NCBI GenBank assembly: GCA_963724535.1
Contig: CAVRVD010000016.1
Location: 248,001-312,000 of the forward strand
Origin: JADJPO01 sp963724535
GTDB taxonomy: Bacteria; Actinomycetota; Actinomycetes; Actinomycetales; Kineosporiaceae
Length of the DNA stretch: 64,000 bases
Direction: 5' to 3'
Part shown: positions 1-8,304 of the stretch, one piece after another
How positions within the stretch are numbered: the stretch's first letter is position 1
Layout of the letters: every line of letters starts with the position of its first letter
The notes under the pieces: generated by a model
The model's input: the letters and a program-made list of their open reading frames with translations, nothing else
What the model was told of the DNA's origin: nothing
Database searches by the model: none
Program-made: the position numbers and the translations under genes

Positions 1-1675
1 GCTTCTGGCCGACGAACTTGGTCTGCAGGAAGGTCTCGAACGCCTCGGCCGCGTTCAGCCGGCGCAGGATCCGCAGCTGCTCCTCGCGGGTGGGCTTGGC
101 GTAGGCGTGCTCGATCCGCGCCTGCACCCACTCGCGCTGCTCGGGGTCCTGGATGTGCATGTACTCCACGCCGACGGTGCGGCAGTAGGAGTCGCGCAGT
201 ACCCCGAGGATGCTGCGCAGCGGCAGCACCGGCTGCTCGCCGAAGCCGCCGGTCGGGAACTCCCGGTCCAGGTCCCACAGGGTCAGCCCGTGGTTGGTGA
301 CGTCGAGGTCGGGGTGGCGGCGCTGCTTGTACTCGAGCGGGTCGGTGTCGGCCATCAGGTGGCCACGCACCCGGTAGGCATGGATCAGCTCCTGCACCCG
401 CGAGGTCTTGTTGATCTGGTCCTCGTGGGAGATGGAGATGTCCTGCACCCAGCGGATCGGCTCGTAGGGCAGCCGCAGGGAGTGGAAGATGCGGTCGTAG
501 AAGTGCCCGTCGCCGAGCAGCTTGCCGTGGATCTGGCGCAGGAAGTCGCCGGACTGCGCTCCCTGGATGATCCGGTGGTCGTAGGTCGAGGTCAGCGTCA
601 TCACCTTGCTGACCGCCAGCCGGGCCAGGGTGTCGTCGGAGGCCCCCTGGTACTCGGCCGGGTACTCCATGGCGCCGACGCCGATGATCGCGCCCTGCCC
701 CTTCATCAGCCGGGGCACCGAGTGCACCGTGCCGATGGTGCCCGGGTTGGTCAGGCTGATCGTGGTCCCGGCGAAGTCGTCGGCGGTGAGCTTGCCTGCC
801 CGGGCGCGGCGGATCACGTCCTCGTAGGCGCCCCAGAAGTGGGCGAAGTCCATGCCCTCGCAGTGCTTGATGCTGGGGACCAGCAACTGGCGGGTGCCGT
901 CCGGTTTGGCCAGGTCGATGGCGATGCCGAGGTTGATGTGGGCCGGCTTGACCAGGACCGGCTTGCCCTCATCGGTCTCGCCGTAGCTGCGGTTCATCTC
1001 CGGCATCGACTTCAACGCCTCGATCAGGGCGAAGCCGATGATGTGGGTGAACGACACCTTGCCGCCGCGGGCCCGCGCCAGGTGGTTGTTGATCACCACA
1101 CGGTTGTCGACGAGCAGCTTCGCCGGGACGGCGCGGACGCTGGTCGCGGTGGGAACGGTGAGGCTGGCCTCCATGTTCTGGGCGACCCGGGCTGCCGAAC
1201 CCTTGATCGCCACTGCCTCGTTGTCGGCGCTCTCCTTGCGCAAGGAGGTGCTCGGGTCGGGCTCCCGCGGCACCTGGGCGCCCCGGGGTTCGTTGCTGAG
1301 CCGGGGGACGGGCTGGGGGGCCGGTGCAGTGGCAGCCGGCGGCGGCGCCGGGGCGTCGACGTTGGCCGGCGGCGGTTCGGTGGCCGGGCGCTCGGGCTTG
1401 GCGGTGCGGGCCGGGGCCGCCGGAGCCCGGGTCTGGGCGGCCTGGGTCCCGGGGGTTTGCGCAGGGGCCAGGCCGTTGCCGGCGCCGGCCGCTCCGTCCG
1501 AGGTGGCGGACCTGCCGACGGACTGTGCTGAGTCCGAGGGCTGGTAGTCGGCGAAGAACCCCCACCAGGCGGGGTCGACGGTGTTCCGGTCGGCCAGGTA
1601 CTGCTGGTAGAGCTCATCGACCAGCCACTCGTTGGGGCCGAAGGCCGGCTGCTGGGATGGAGAGTTCGGGGTCAC
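1..1675 (-). CDS. kgd: Multifunctional 2-oxoglutarate decarboxylase/dehydrogenase E1-E2 (5' part)
   Basis: N-terminal ~558 codons of a protein of about 1,230 residues; the rest lies beyond the window edge. Kgd joins a succinyltransferase (E2-like) catalytic domain to a thiamine-diphosphate-dependent E1 domain and oxidatively decarboxylates 2-oxoglutarate in the TCA cycle. Visible in order: a short E1-type N-terminal segment (GPNEWLVDELYQQYLADR, ~residues 13-30), an Ala/Pro-rich linker (~50-115), the acyltransferase domain (~125-340; THIIGFALIEALK, FAGTTISLTNPGTIGT, and TYDHRIIQG in place of the canonical HxxxDG), then the start of the E1 domain (RGHLMADTDPL). The GTG at 1675 is chosen because it starts just before the conserved FGPNEWLVDE block and has GGAAG about 10 bases upstream. 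Divergent from guaB1. Confidence 0.93.
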   Translation of the reverse strand, partial: MTPNSPSQQPAFGPNEWLVDELYQQYLADRNTVDPAWWGFFADYQPSDSAQSVGRSATSDGAAGAGNGLAPAQTPGTQAAQTRAPAAPARTAKPERPATEPPPANVDAPAPPPAATAPAPQPVPRLSNEPRGAQVPREPDPSTSLRKESADNEAVAIKGSAARVAQNMEASLTVPTATSVRAVPAKLLVDNRVVINNHLARARGGKVSFTHIIGFALIEALKSMPEMNRSYGETDEGKPVLVKPAHINLGIAIDLAKPDGTRQLLVPSIKHCEGMDFAHFWGAYEDVIRRARAGKLTADDFAGTTISLTNPGTIGTVHSVPRLMKGQGAIIGVGAMEYPAEYQGASDDTLARLAVSKVMTLTSTYDHRIIQGAQSGDFLRQIHGKLLGDGHFYDRIFHSLRLPYEPIRWVQDISISHEDQINKTSRVQELIHAYRVRGHLMADTDPLEYKQRRHPDLDVTNHGLTLWDLDREFPTGGFGEQPVLPLRSILGVLRDSYCRTVGVEYMHIQDPEQREWVQARIEHAYAKPTREEQLRILRRLNAAEAFETFLQTKFVGQK

Positions 1676-1852
1676 GGCGCGCCCACTTCCGGTACTCGAC
1701 AAGGCGTCATCGGCTCGATCTATCCACATTAACCGCTGCTGGCCGCCGTGCCGACGTCCCGAGAGCGCGCCGACCGGCGGGCGATCGCGGTGGCGCGCCG
1801 AGCGGTTGCGCAGGCCGGGCGGCCTCCGCCCGGCGTGCGCCAGACTCATCGG

Positions 1853-3346
1853 ATGCGCTTCCTGGACGGCCAGCAGCCGGATGCCGACGTGCACCACGAC
1901 CTGACCTATGCCGACGTCTTCCTGACCCCGAGCCGCTCCGGCGTCGCCTCCCGACTGGACGTCGACCTGGCGACGGTGGACGGGACCGGGACCACGGTGC
2001 CCCTGGTGGTCGCGAACATGACGGCGGTCGCGGGCCGGCGGATGGCCGAGACGCTCGCCCGCCGCGGTGGGTTGGCGGTGCTTCCCCAGGACATCCCCCT
2101 GGACGTGGTGGCCGACGTGCTGCGGCAGGTCAAGGCCAGTCACCCGGTTCTGGAGACGGCGGTCACCCTGGGGCCGGACAGCACCGTCATCGACGCGCTG
2201 CATCTGATCCCCAAGCGCGCGCACGGGGCGCTGGTGGTCGTCGACGACGCTCGGCGCCCGCTCGGCGTGGTCGCCGAGTCCGACTGCCGCGGGGTCGACC
2301 GGTTCACCCAGCTGCACCGGGTGATGACCCCCGACCCGCTGTCCCTGGACCTGGTGGTGGTGGAGGGGCCGGACGGGCTGCGCACCGCCTACGAGGTCCT
2401 GGACGGCGCTCGTCGCCGGTACGCGCCGGTGGTGGACGGCGCGGGCCGGCTCGCCGGGGTGCTCACCCGGATCGGTTCGCTGCGCTCGGCGCTGTACCGG
2501 CCGGCGCTGGACGCCGACGGGCGGCTTCGGGTGGCGGTGGCGATCGGCATCAACGGGGACGTCGGGGCCAAGGCCGCCGGGGCGCTGGCCGCCGGCGCCG
2601 ACGTGCTGGTCGTGGACACCGCGCACGGCCACCAGGAGCGGATGCTGGAGGCGCTGCGCCAGGTGCGCTCGGCCGTGGACGACGTCCAGGGCGCCGGCGG
2701 TGGGCCGAAGGTGCCGGTGGTGGCCGGCAACGTGGTCACCGCTGCCGGGTGCGAGGACCTGGTCGAGGCCGGCGCCGACATCGTCAAGGTGGGCGTCGGC
2801 CCCGGCGGGATGTGCACGACCCGGATGATGACGGCCGTCGGCCGACCCCAGTTCTCCGCCGTCCTGGAGTGCGCCCGGGCGGCCCGCGACCTCGGCCGGC
2901 ACGTCTGGGCGGACGGTGGGGTGCGCTACCCGCGGGACGTCGCGCTGGCCCTCGCCGCCGGGGCCAGCCAGGTGATGGTCGGCTCGTGGTTCGCCGGCAC
3001 CCACGAGAGCCCGGGCGACCTGCTGACCGACGAGCAGGGCCGGCCCTACAAGGAGAGCTACGGGATGGCCTCGGCCCGGGCGGTCGCGGCCCGGACCCAG
3101 GGCGACGGTGCATTCGACCGGGCCCGCAAGGCGCTGTTCGAGGAGGGCATCTCCAGCTCGCGGATGTACCTGGACCCGCGCCGTCCGGGGGTGGAGGACC
3201 TGATCGACGAGATCGTCTTCGGCGTCCGCAGCGCCTGTACGTACGCCGGGGCGGCCACCGTGGAGGAGTTCCACGAGCGCGCCGTCATCGGCGTCCAGTC
3301 CTCAGCCGGCTTCGACGAGGGACGGGCACTGCCACGCAGCTGGTGA
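1853..3346 (+). CDS. guaB1: GuaB1-type GMP reductase (IMPDH/GMPR family with CBS domains)
   Basis: 497 residues, IMPDH/GMP-reductase (beta/alpha)8 fold. The M. tuberculosis orthologue Rv1843c, of similar length, belongs to a clade shown in mycobacteria to reduce GMP to IMP with NADPH, recycling guanine nucleotides. Visible: the N-terminal DLTYADVFLTPSRS motif, a CBS-pair region (~100-210), and the catalytic loop GVGPGGMCTTRMM with the thioimidate cysteine near residue 321. The start ATG at 1853 gives the conserved MRFLDG N-terminus; longer upstream in-frame extensions look non-coding. No Shine-Dalgarno is evident and CAGACT lies six bases upstream, so the mRNA may be leaderless. The following two CNNM genes match the Rv1843c-Rv1842c-Rv1841c neighbourhood. 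Confidence 0.92.
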   Translation: MRFLDGQQPDADVHHDLTYADVFLTPSRSGVASRLDVDLATVDGTGTTVPLVVANMTAVAGRRMAETLARRGGLAVLPQDIPLDVVADVLRQVKASHPVLETAVTLGPDSTVIDALHLIPKRAHGALVVVDDARRPLGVVAESDCRGVDRFTQLHRVMTPDPLSLDLVVVEGPDGLRTAYEVLDGARRRYAPVVDGAGRLAGVLTRIGSLRSALYRPALDADGRLRVAVAIGINGDVGAKAAGALAAGADVLVVDTAHGHQERMLEALRQVRSAVDDVQGAGGGPKVPVVAGNVVTAAGCEDLVEAGADIVKVGVGPGGMCTTRMMTAVGRPQFSAVLECARAARDLGRHVWADGGVRYPRDVALALAAGASQVMVGSWFAGTHESPGDLLTDEQGRPYKESYGMASARAVAARTQGDGAFDRARKALFEEGISSSRMYLDPRRPGVEDLIDEIVFGVRSACTYAGAATVEEFHERAVIGVQSSAGFDEGRALPRSW

Positions 3347-3370
3347 GGGACCTACGGCCCGCACTGGGCC

Positions 3371-3376
3371 TAGGCT
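3371..3376 (+). promoter_or_regulatory. Putative -10 element of a leaderless promoter
   Basis: TAGGCT sits six bases before the GTG start of the first CNNM gene. A TANNNT hexamer 6-7 bases before the start codon, with no Shine-Dalgarno, is the usual signature of leaderless transcripts in actinobacteria. No good -35 is visible. Inferred from pattern only. Confidence 0.4.
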
Positions 3377-3382
3377 ATCGCG

Positions 3383-4738
3383 GTGACCGCCTGGCTGATC
3401 CTCGCCGTGGGCGTGCTCCTCACCTTCGGCACGGCACTCTTCGTCGCCGCCGAGTTCTCCCTGGTGAGCCTGGACCGGCCGATGGTCGAGCGGGCGATCG
3501 CCACGGGGGACACCAGGGCCGAGGGCGTGCTCGCCGCGGTGCGTTCCCTGTCCACCCAGCTCTCCGGGGCGCAGGTGGGCATCACGCTGACCACCCTTGT
3601 CGTCGGCTACCTCGTCGAGCCGTCCCTGGCCACCCTGCTCAGGGGACCCCTGGCAGACCTGGGCCTGGCCGAGACTGCGGTCGAACCGGTGGCGGTGGGG
3701 GTGGGGCTGTTCCTCGCCACGGTGTTCTCGATGATCTTCGGTGAGCTGCTGCCGCAGAACCTGGGTATCTCCGTGCCGCTGGCCACCGCGAAGGTGGTCG
3801 CCGGTCCGCAGCGTGCCTTCACCCGCGCCGTCCTGCCGTTGATCACCCTGCTGAACGGCAGCGCCAACCGGTTCCTGCTCAGCGTCGGGGTGGAGCCGCA
3901 GGAGGAGCTGTCCAGCGGACGAACCCCCGAGGAGCTGGCTGCCCTGGTCCGGCGCAGCGCCCAGGCCGGCACCCTGGACGAGCAGACCGCAACGCTGATC
4001 ACCCGCTCGCTCGACTTCAGCGCGCACCGTGCGGACGACGTGATGACGCCCCGGGTGCGGGTGCAGACGACCGAGCTCGATGACAGCGCCGCCGAGGTGA
4101 TCCAGCTGGCTCGGCGCACCGGCCACAGCCGGTTCCCGGTCGTGGACGAGGACATCGACGACGTGGTCGGCATCGTGCACCTGAAGTCTGCGGTGGCGGT
4201 GCCCCGGGAACGCCGGACGGAGGTGCCGGTCGCTGCCCTGATGTCCGAGGTGCTCCGGGTGCCCGAGACGCTGCGGCTGGACCCCCTGCTCCTCACCCTG
4301 CGCCAGCGGGGCCTGCAGCTGGCCGTGGTCGAGGACGAGTACGGCGGCACCGCCGGCATCGTCACGTTCGAGGACGTCATCGAGGAGATCGTCGGTGAGG
4401 TCTCCGACGAGCACGACCGCAGCCGCTCCGCGGTGGTGCGGCGCCGGGACGGCTCGTACAGCCTGTCCGGCCTGATGCGCCCGGACGAGGTGCGTGAGGC
4501 GATCGGTCTGGCGGTCCCGGACGGCCACGCCTACGAGACCGTTGCCGGCTTCATGCTGGAGCAGCTCGGTCGGCTGGCCGAGGTCGGAGACCGGGTGGCC
4601 GTGCCGGGGGCGGAGCTGACCGTCGAACGCGTCGACCACCACCGCATCGACCGGGTCCGGGCCGAAGCCCGGGCGGTCCTGGCCGAGCCCACAGGTGTGG
4701 CGGGCAATGCGCCCCTCCCTGCCCAGGTGGCCCGATGA
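3383..4738 (+). CDS. CNNM/CorC-family membrane protein with CBS pair (first of two)
   Basis: 451 residues. DUF21 (CNNM transmembrane) domain at ~1-190, with an opening hydrophobic helix and the motifs FVAAEFSLVSLDR and FGELLPQNLGI; a CBS pair (~210-340, including DDVMTPRV and VVEDEYGGTAGIVTFEDVIEEIVGE split across the second CBS); then a C-terminal CorC_HlyC domain (~350-440). Family members are annotated as hemolysins or magnesium/cobalt efflux proteins; proven members act in divalent-cation homeostasis and the hemolysin label is historical. GTG start, with a possible leaderless promoter. The stop overlaps the next ATG (ATGA), so the two genes are translationally coupled. Confidence 0.9.
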   Translation: MTAWLILAVGVLLTFGTALFVAAEFSLVSLDRPMVERAIATGDTRAEGVLAAVRSLSTQLSGAQVGITLTTLVVGYLVEPSLATLLRGPLADLGLAETAVEPVAVGVGLFLATVFSMIFGELLPQNLGISVPLATAKVVAGPQRAFTRAVLPLITLLNGSANRFLLSVGVEPQEELSSGRTPEELAALVRRSAQAGTLDEQTATLITRSLDFSAHRADDVMTPRVRVQTTELDDSAAEVIQLARRTGHSRFPVVDEDIDDVVGIVHLKSAVAVPRERRTEVPVAALMSEVLRVPETLRLDPLLLTLRQRGLQLAVVEDEYGGTAGIVTFEDVIEEIVGEVSDEHDRSRSAVVRRRDGSYSLSGLMRPDEVREAIGLAVPDGHAYETVAGFMLEQLGRLAEVGDRVAVPGAELTVERVDHHRIDRVRAEARAVLAEPTGVAGNAPLPAQVAR

Positions 4739-5832
4739 GCACCTCCACGGCGCTGGGCGTCGGGGTCCTGCTGCTGTTCCTGAACGCCTTCTTCGTCGGG
4801 GCGGAGTTCGCCGTCATCTCCGCTCGCCGCAGCCAGGTCGAGCCACTGGTCGAGGCCGGTCGACGTGGGGCCCGGACCACCCTGTGGGCGATGGAGCACG
4901 TGTCGCTGATGCTCGCGGCGGCGCAGCTGGGCATCACCGTGTGCTCGTTGGGGTTGGGCGCGGTGGCCGAGCCCGCGGTGGCCGGGTTGCTGGAGGGGCC
5001 GTTCCACACCCTCGGCGTCCCGGAGGAGCTGATCCACCCGGTCTCCTTCGCCATCGCCTTGGCCGTCGTCATCTACCTGCACGTCGTGGTCGGCGAGATG
5101 ATCCCGAAGAACCTGGCGCTGTCTGCGCCGGAACGCGCGGCCCTGGTGCTGGCACCCGCCCTGGTCCTGGTGGCCCGCGCGACCTCGCTGCTGATCAGGG
5201 TGCTGCGGGCGATCACGAACTCGCTGCTGCGGTTGCTGCGGGTCGAGCCCAAGGAGGAGCTCGCCAGCGCCTTCACCGCCGAGGAGGTGCACGCGATCGT
5301 CGCCGAGTCCCGCAAGAAGGGCCTGCTGGAGCCCGGCCATGACCTGGTGACCGGTGCCCTGGAGCTGTCCCAACGCACGGCGTCCGACGTCATGGTCGGC
5401 TGGGACCGGTTGGTCACGGTGACCGCCGGGTCCACCCCCGAGGACGTCGACCGGTTGGTCGCCGAGACCGGCTACAGCAGGTTCCCGGTGGTGGCGGCCG
5501 GGTACGGTCCCACGGAGTTGGTCGGGTACCTGCACCTGAAGGACCTGCTCTACGCCGACGACGGGCGGTACACCGCCCCGGTCCCGGACAAGCGGGTGCG
5601 GGCACTGGTCACGGTCGCCGCCGACGACGAGATCGAGGAGGTGCTCGGGGCCATGCAGCGGTCCGGTGCGCACCTGGCTCGGGTTATCGGAGTCACTGAG
5701 AGTGAGGGACCGATGACCCAGGGAGTGGTGTTCCTGGAGGATGTGCTGGAAGAACTGGTCGGCGAGGTCCGGGACGCGACGCAACGCTCCAGTGCGGTGA
5801 TGAGAGCGGCCGGTTTCGGTCACATTCCGTGA
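4735..5832 (+). CDS. CNNM/CorC-family membrane protein with CBS pair (second of two)
   Basis: 365 residues, paralogue of the preceding gene, starting within its stop codon (ATGA). DUF21 membrane domain at ~1-190 (FFVGAEFAVISARRSQ, VVVGEMIPKNLAL), then a CBS pair (~205-345; TASDVMVGWDRL, TQGVVFLEDVLEELVGEVRD). It ends about 20 residues after the second CBS and lacks the CorC_HlyC tail of its partner, so the two proteins may form a hetero-oligomer with one cytosolic CorC domain. The arrangement matches Rv1842c-Rv1841c behind guaB1. A CRP/GlxR-like operator overlaps the stop codon. Confidence 0.9.
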   Translation: MSTSTALGVGVLLLFLNAFFVGAEFAVISARRSQVEPLVEAGRRGARTTLWAMEHVSLMLAAAQLGITVCSLGLGAVAEPAVAGLLEGPFHTLGVPEELIHPVSFAIALAVVIYLHVVVGEMIPKNLALSAPERAALVLAPALVLVARATSLLIRVLRAITNSLLRLLRVEPKEELASAFTAEEVHAIVAESRKKGLLEPGHDLVTGALELSQRTASDVMVGWDRLVTVTAGSTPEDVDRLVAETGYSRFPVVAAGYGPTELVGYLHLKDLLYADDGRYTAPVPDKRVRALVTVAADDEIEEVLGAMQRSGAHLARVIGVTESEGPMTQGVVFLEDVLEELVGEVRDATQRSSAVMRAAGFGHIP

Positions 5833-5843
5833 CCTAAGTCACC
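5828..5843. promoter_or_regulatory. CRP/GlxR-like operator
   Basis: The sequence reads C-GTGA-CCTAAG-TCAC-C, a perfect GTGA-N6-TCAC dyad with TA at the centre, one base off at each end from the actinobacterial CRP/GlxR consensus TGTGA-nnTAnn-TCACA. It overlaps the stop codon of the second CNNM gene and lies about 235 bp before the carboxypeptidase start, so that gene is the likely target. In M. tuberculosis CRP controls rpfA, another cell-wall hydrolase gene. Confidence 0.5.
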
Positions 5844-5894
5844 CGCCAATGTCCGGAAGGGCATGCTTGTCGTGGGGTGACATCGTGAGACTCA

Positions 5895-5909
5895 TTCACT
5901 CTGAGTGAA
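5895..5909. promoter_or_regulatory. Inverted repeat TTCACTC-T-GAGTGAA
   Basis: A perfect 7-bp inverted repeat with a one-base centre in the 245-bp region between the CNNM pair and the carboxypeptidase. Too tight for a stable hairpin, so an operator is more likely. No regulator is assigned. Confidence 0.4.
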
Positions 5910-6077
5910 GGCGTCTTCTCACTTACCGTAATCGTTTTCCTACCCCAGAGTGATCCAGCGTTAAGGGTTCGCCATGACGCGCTCAAGACACGCCACGGAA
6001 CTTGCCGCGACGCGTGACCGACCAGTTATATGGCGCTCGGTAGGCAGTGCACCTGCTCAAACCCGGAGGCCCGTTCC

Positions 6078-7313
6078 GTGACGTCGCGGTGTGTCGACGC
6101 CCCACCCGTGGTGAGTGAGCGTCGACGTTCTCGTCATTCGGGGCCTTCCGTCACCTCTCTTGACAGCGACTGGGACGAGCTGCTGGCCGCTACCCTGCGC
6201 CGTGACGTCCCAGCGAATCCGGTCTGCGTGGGTGCGCTCCCCCCAGGTGTGGTCGACACCCGCCCGCACGGGATGCGCGTCATCGACCTGCGCGACGGTG
6301 TGCAGATGCGGGACGGGGTCATCGACACCCGGCCGAACGCCCGCGCCGCCGACGCCGACATACCCCCGAGCCCGTTCGCGATGGACCCGGTCGATGCACC
6401 CGCCCCGGTCGATGCACCCGAGCCTCCCGCGCCCAGCGCGACGTCCGGCGAGGGCGCCGCCGTCCAGACGCCCGCGGCCCGCACCGGCCCCTCGCCCTAC
6501 CTGCGTCGCTCCGAACTGCGTCGGCTGGAGGCCCGCGCGGCCAAGCGGTCCTCGCCGACGCTCAGCGTCCCGCAGGTGGGCATCGCCAGCGCCCTGGGCC
6601 TGGCCACTATCGCCGCCCCCCTCAGCGGCGCGCTGACCGCCCCCGGCCAGGCCGGGATGAACCAGCTTGCTGCCGGTAAGACCTCGACCGCGTTCGTGGT
6701 CGCCGCCGCTCCGCCCTCCCCGCTGCACTTCCCGCAGACCGTCCCGGCGGCGCCGAACGCCGTCGAGGCCGCCCGGGTGGTCGTCGACGACGCCCACCTG
6801 GCCAGCGTCCCGCAGGCCCTCGCCCCGCCGAGCCGGCTGCTGGTCACCCGCGCCTCGCGGGGCAGCACCGGCCGCGCCGTCCTGCCCGGCTGCGACGGTG
6901 TGCTGCCGGACGGCGCCCGCAGTGCCGCCAACGGCAAGCTGCCCGCCTCTGCCCTGTGCACCCTGTGGGACGGTTCGGAGAAGCTGCGCGCCGACGCCGC
7001 GGTGGCCTTCGCGAAGCTGAACGTCGCCTACAAGCAGGACTTCGGCAAGGACATCTGCGTCACCGACTCCTACCGGACGCTGAGCGAGCAGTACACGGTC
7101 AAGTCGCTGCGCGGTGGGATGGCCGCTGCCCCCGGTACCAGCGAACACGGTTGGGGCCTGGCGGTCGACCTGTGCGGGGGCCGGGCCGTCGGTGGCTCGG
7201 CCATGTTCACCTGGCTGCGGGCCAACGCCCCGCGCTACGGCTGGGACAACCCGAGCTGGGCGCAGACCCGCCTCTACGAGCCCTGGCACTGGGAGTACGT
7301 CGCCGGGCAGTAG
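6078..7313 (+). CDS. Membrane-anchored D-alanyl-D-alanine carboxypeptidase, VanY/peptidase M15B type
   Basis: 411 residues. A long charged and Pro/Ala-rich N-terminal region (~1-165) precedes one hydrophobic segment (~168-195, GIASALGLATIAAPLSGAL), then a linker and the M15B catalytic domain (~300-411). The zinc/catalytic motifs are present: DSYRTLSEQ, GTSEHGWGLAVDLCGG (His and Asp ligands) and EPWHWEYV. The family trims the terminal D-Ala from peptidoglycan stem peptides. GTG at 6078 is chosen because GGAGG lies eight bases upstream; an ATG 16 codons earlier has no ribosome site. Codons ~95-110 include a direct 18-bp duplication giving PVDAPA-PVDAPE. Confidence 0.88.
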   Translation: MTSRCVDAPPVVSERRRSRHSGPSVTSLDSDWDELLAATLRRDVPANPVCVGALPPGVVDTRPHGMRVIDLRDGVQMRDGVIDTRPNARAADADIPPSPFAMDPVDAPAPVDAPEPPAPSATSGEGAAVQTPAARTGPSPYLRRSELRRLEARAAKRSSPTLSVPQVGIASALGLATIAAPLSGALTAPGQAGMNQLAAGKTSTAFVVAAAPPSPLHFPQTVPAAPNAVEAARVVVDDAHLASVPQALAPPSRLLVTRASRGSTGRAVLPGCDGVLPDGARSAANGKLPASALCTLWDGSEKLRADAAVAFAKLNVAYKQDFGKDICVTDSYRTLSEQYTVKSLRGGMAAAPGTSEHGWGLAVDLCGGRAVGGSAMFTWLRANAPRYGWDNPSWAQTRLYEPWHWEYVAGQ

Positions 7314-7316
7314 GAG

Positions 7317-7551
7317 AGCGCCTCCTCATGCCCCAGCTGGGGCCGGGACATCCCCTGACCCGGGGCCGCCTGCGAGGACGTGCCACCCAGGACCATCGAG
7401 GCGAACTGATTGCCGCCGACGACATGGGCCACGAGGTAGCGGACGTCCCATTCCTCGCACGGCGTCGGGTCGCCCCACCGGTCGCCGGGGACAGCATCGA
7501 CCCGTGCGGCGAATGTCAGCGTCGCGACGTCGAGGGCGTCCAGAGATCCAT
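7317..7551 (-). pseudogene. Fragment of a mycothiol-dependent maleylpyruvate isomerase-like (TIGR03086-type) gene
   Basis: One minus-strand frame reads continuously through DALDVATLTFAARVDAV, GDRWGDPTPCEEWDVRYL and VAHVVGGNQFASMVLGG, typical of the N-terminal metal-binding domain of DinB-like TIGR03086/MDMPI proteins (His of LVAHVVGGN visible). No start exists in that frame; the natural ATG at 7551 (ATG GAT CTC TGG) is one base out, as though a base was lost after codon 2. After ~70 codons the homology ends and the frame runs into the 3' end of the carboxypeptidase gene. A full protein is about 190-200 residues, so this is a truncated, frameshifted remnant. Confidence 0.6.
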
Positions 7552-7594
7552 CCGCACATTATCTCGCCGCATCGGGGGCTCAGGTCCTGCGCCG

Positions 7595-7600
7595 TAGACT
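7595..7600 (+). promoter_or_regulatory. Putative -10 element of a leaderless promoter
   Basis: TAGACT is seven bases before the GTG start of the next gene, which has no Shine-Dalgarno. Fits the actinobacterial leaderless pattern; no clear -35. Confidence 0.4.
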
Positions 7601-7607
7601 GAGCGTT

Positions 7608-8294
7608 GTGCCCAGAACCTCGGCGGCTGCCAAGGCAGCTCGTTCGATCGAGGCCGCGGCCCTCGCGGGTCTTGCATCCGCGATTCTCCTGGTGTCCGCT
7701 CGGACGCTGTTCGCTCTCGCGCCGAACCCGAACGACGCGTCGGTCGCCCAGTGGTATGCGGACACGGTCAACCAGCGGTTGATGGTGGCGGCGGTCAACC
7801 TGATCGTGATCGGCTCGATCGCGTTCCTCTGGTTCGTCGCCGTCATCCGGCGCAGGGCGGGAATCCGGGAGAACCGATTCTTCGGCACCGTGTTCCTCGG
7901 CAGCGCGCTGCTGTCCGCGGGCGCCTGGATGATCGGCGGCTTGCTGTTCACCGTCCCCGCGCTCGACGCCTATCTGTTTGGATCCGTTCAGGGTGCAGCC
8001 CAGGTGTCGCCGTGGCAGGCAGCAGGTCTTGCGACGGCCACGATCCTCGCGGTCCGTCTCGAGGCGGTCTTCATCATCTCGACCACGACCGTGGCTCGTC
8101 TCTCGGAGGCTTTCCCTCGCGCCCTCTTGCTTCTCGGTTACGGCGCCGGGCTGCTGCTCATGGTCGCGCCGGTGCCCGAGGAGGCTTTGGCCTGGATCTT
8201 CCCCGCGTGGATGGCGGTCGTGAGTTGCGCTCTCCTGGTCCGACGTCACCACGTCGAGAACGAGATCGGTACCGAACTCGAGTCGTCGGGGTGA
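7608..8294 (+). CDS. Hypothetical multi-pass membrane protein
   Basis: 228 residues, GTG start, probably leaderless. About six hydrophobic segments: ~20-40, ~58-82, ~95-118, ~140-160, ~172-192 and ~196-212. There are short charged loops (VIRRRAGIRENRFFGT) and a charged C-terminal tail rich in Glu/Arg. No catalytic motif or family is recognised; proteins of this build are common as unannotated membrane proteins in actinobacteria. It ends 10 bp before the convergent LAL remnant and is the only intact gene in the decayed 7.3-10.5 kb stretch. Confidence 0.75.
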   Translation: MPRTSAAAKAARSIEAAALAGLASAILLVSARTLFALAPNPNDASVAQWYADTVNQRLMVAAVNLIVIGSIAFLWFVAVIRRRAGIRENRFFGTVFLGSALLSAGAWMIGGLLFTVPALDAYLFGSVQGAAQVSPWQAAGLATATILAVRLEAVFIISTTTVARLSEAFPRALLLLGYGAGLLLMVAPVPEEALAWIFPAWMAVVSCALLVRRHHVENEIGTELESSG

Positions 8295-8304
8295 GGAGGG
8301 CGGG

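Noticed and set aside
1324..3744. Very long open frame (806 codons) overlapping kgd, guaB1 and the first CNNM gene
   Set aside because: Pro/Arg/Gly-rich shadow of high-GC coding DNA on another frame; contains no family motif and overlaps three certain genes.
5843..6077. Possible c-di-AMP (ydaO-type) riboswitch before the carboxypeptidase
   Set aside because: Such switches precede actinobacterial cell-wall hydrolase genes and CGGTAGGC occurs near 6040, but the conserved core pieces of the motif are not found together.
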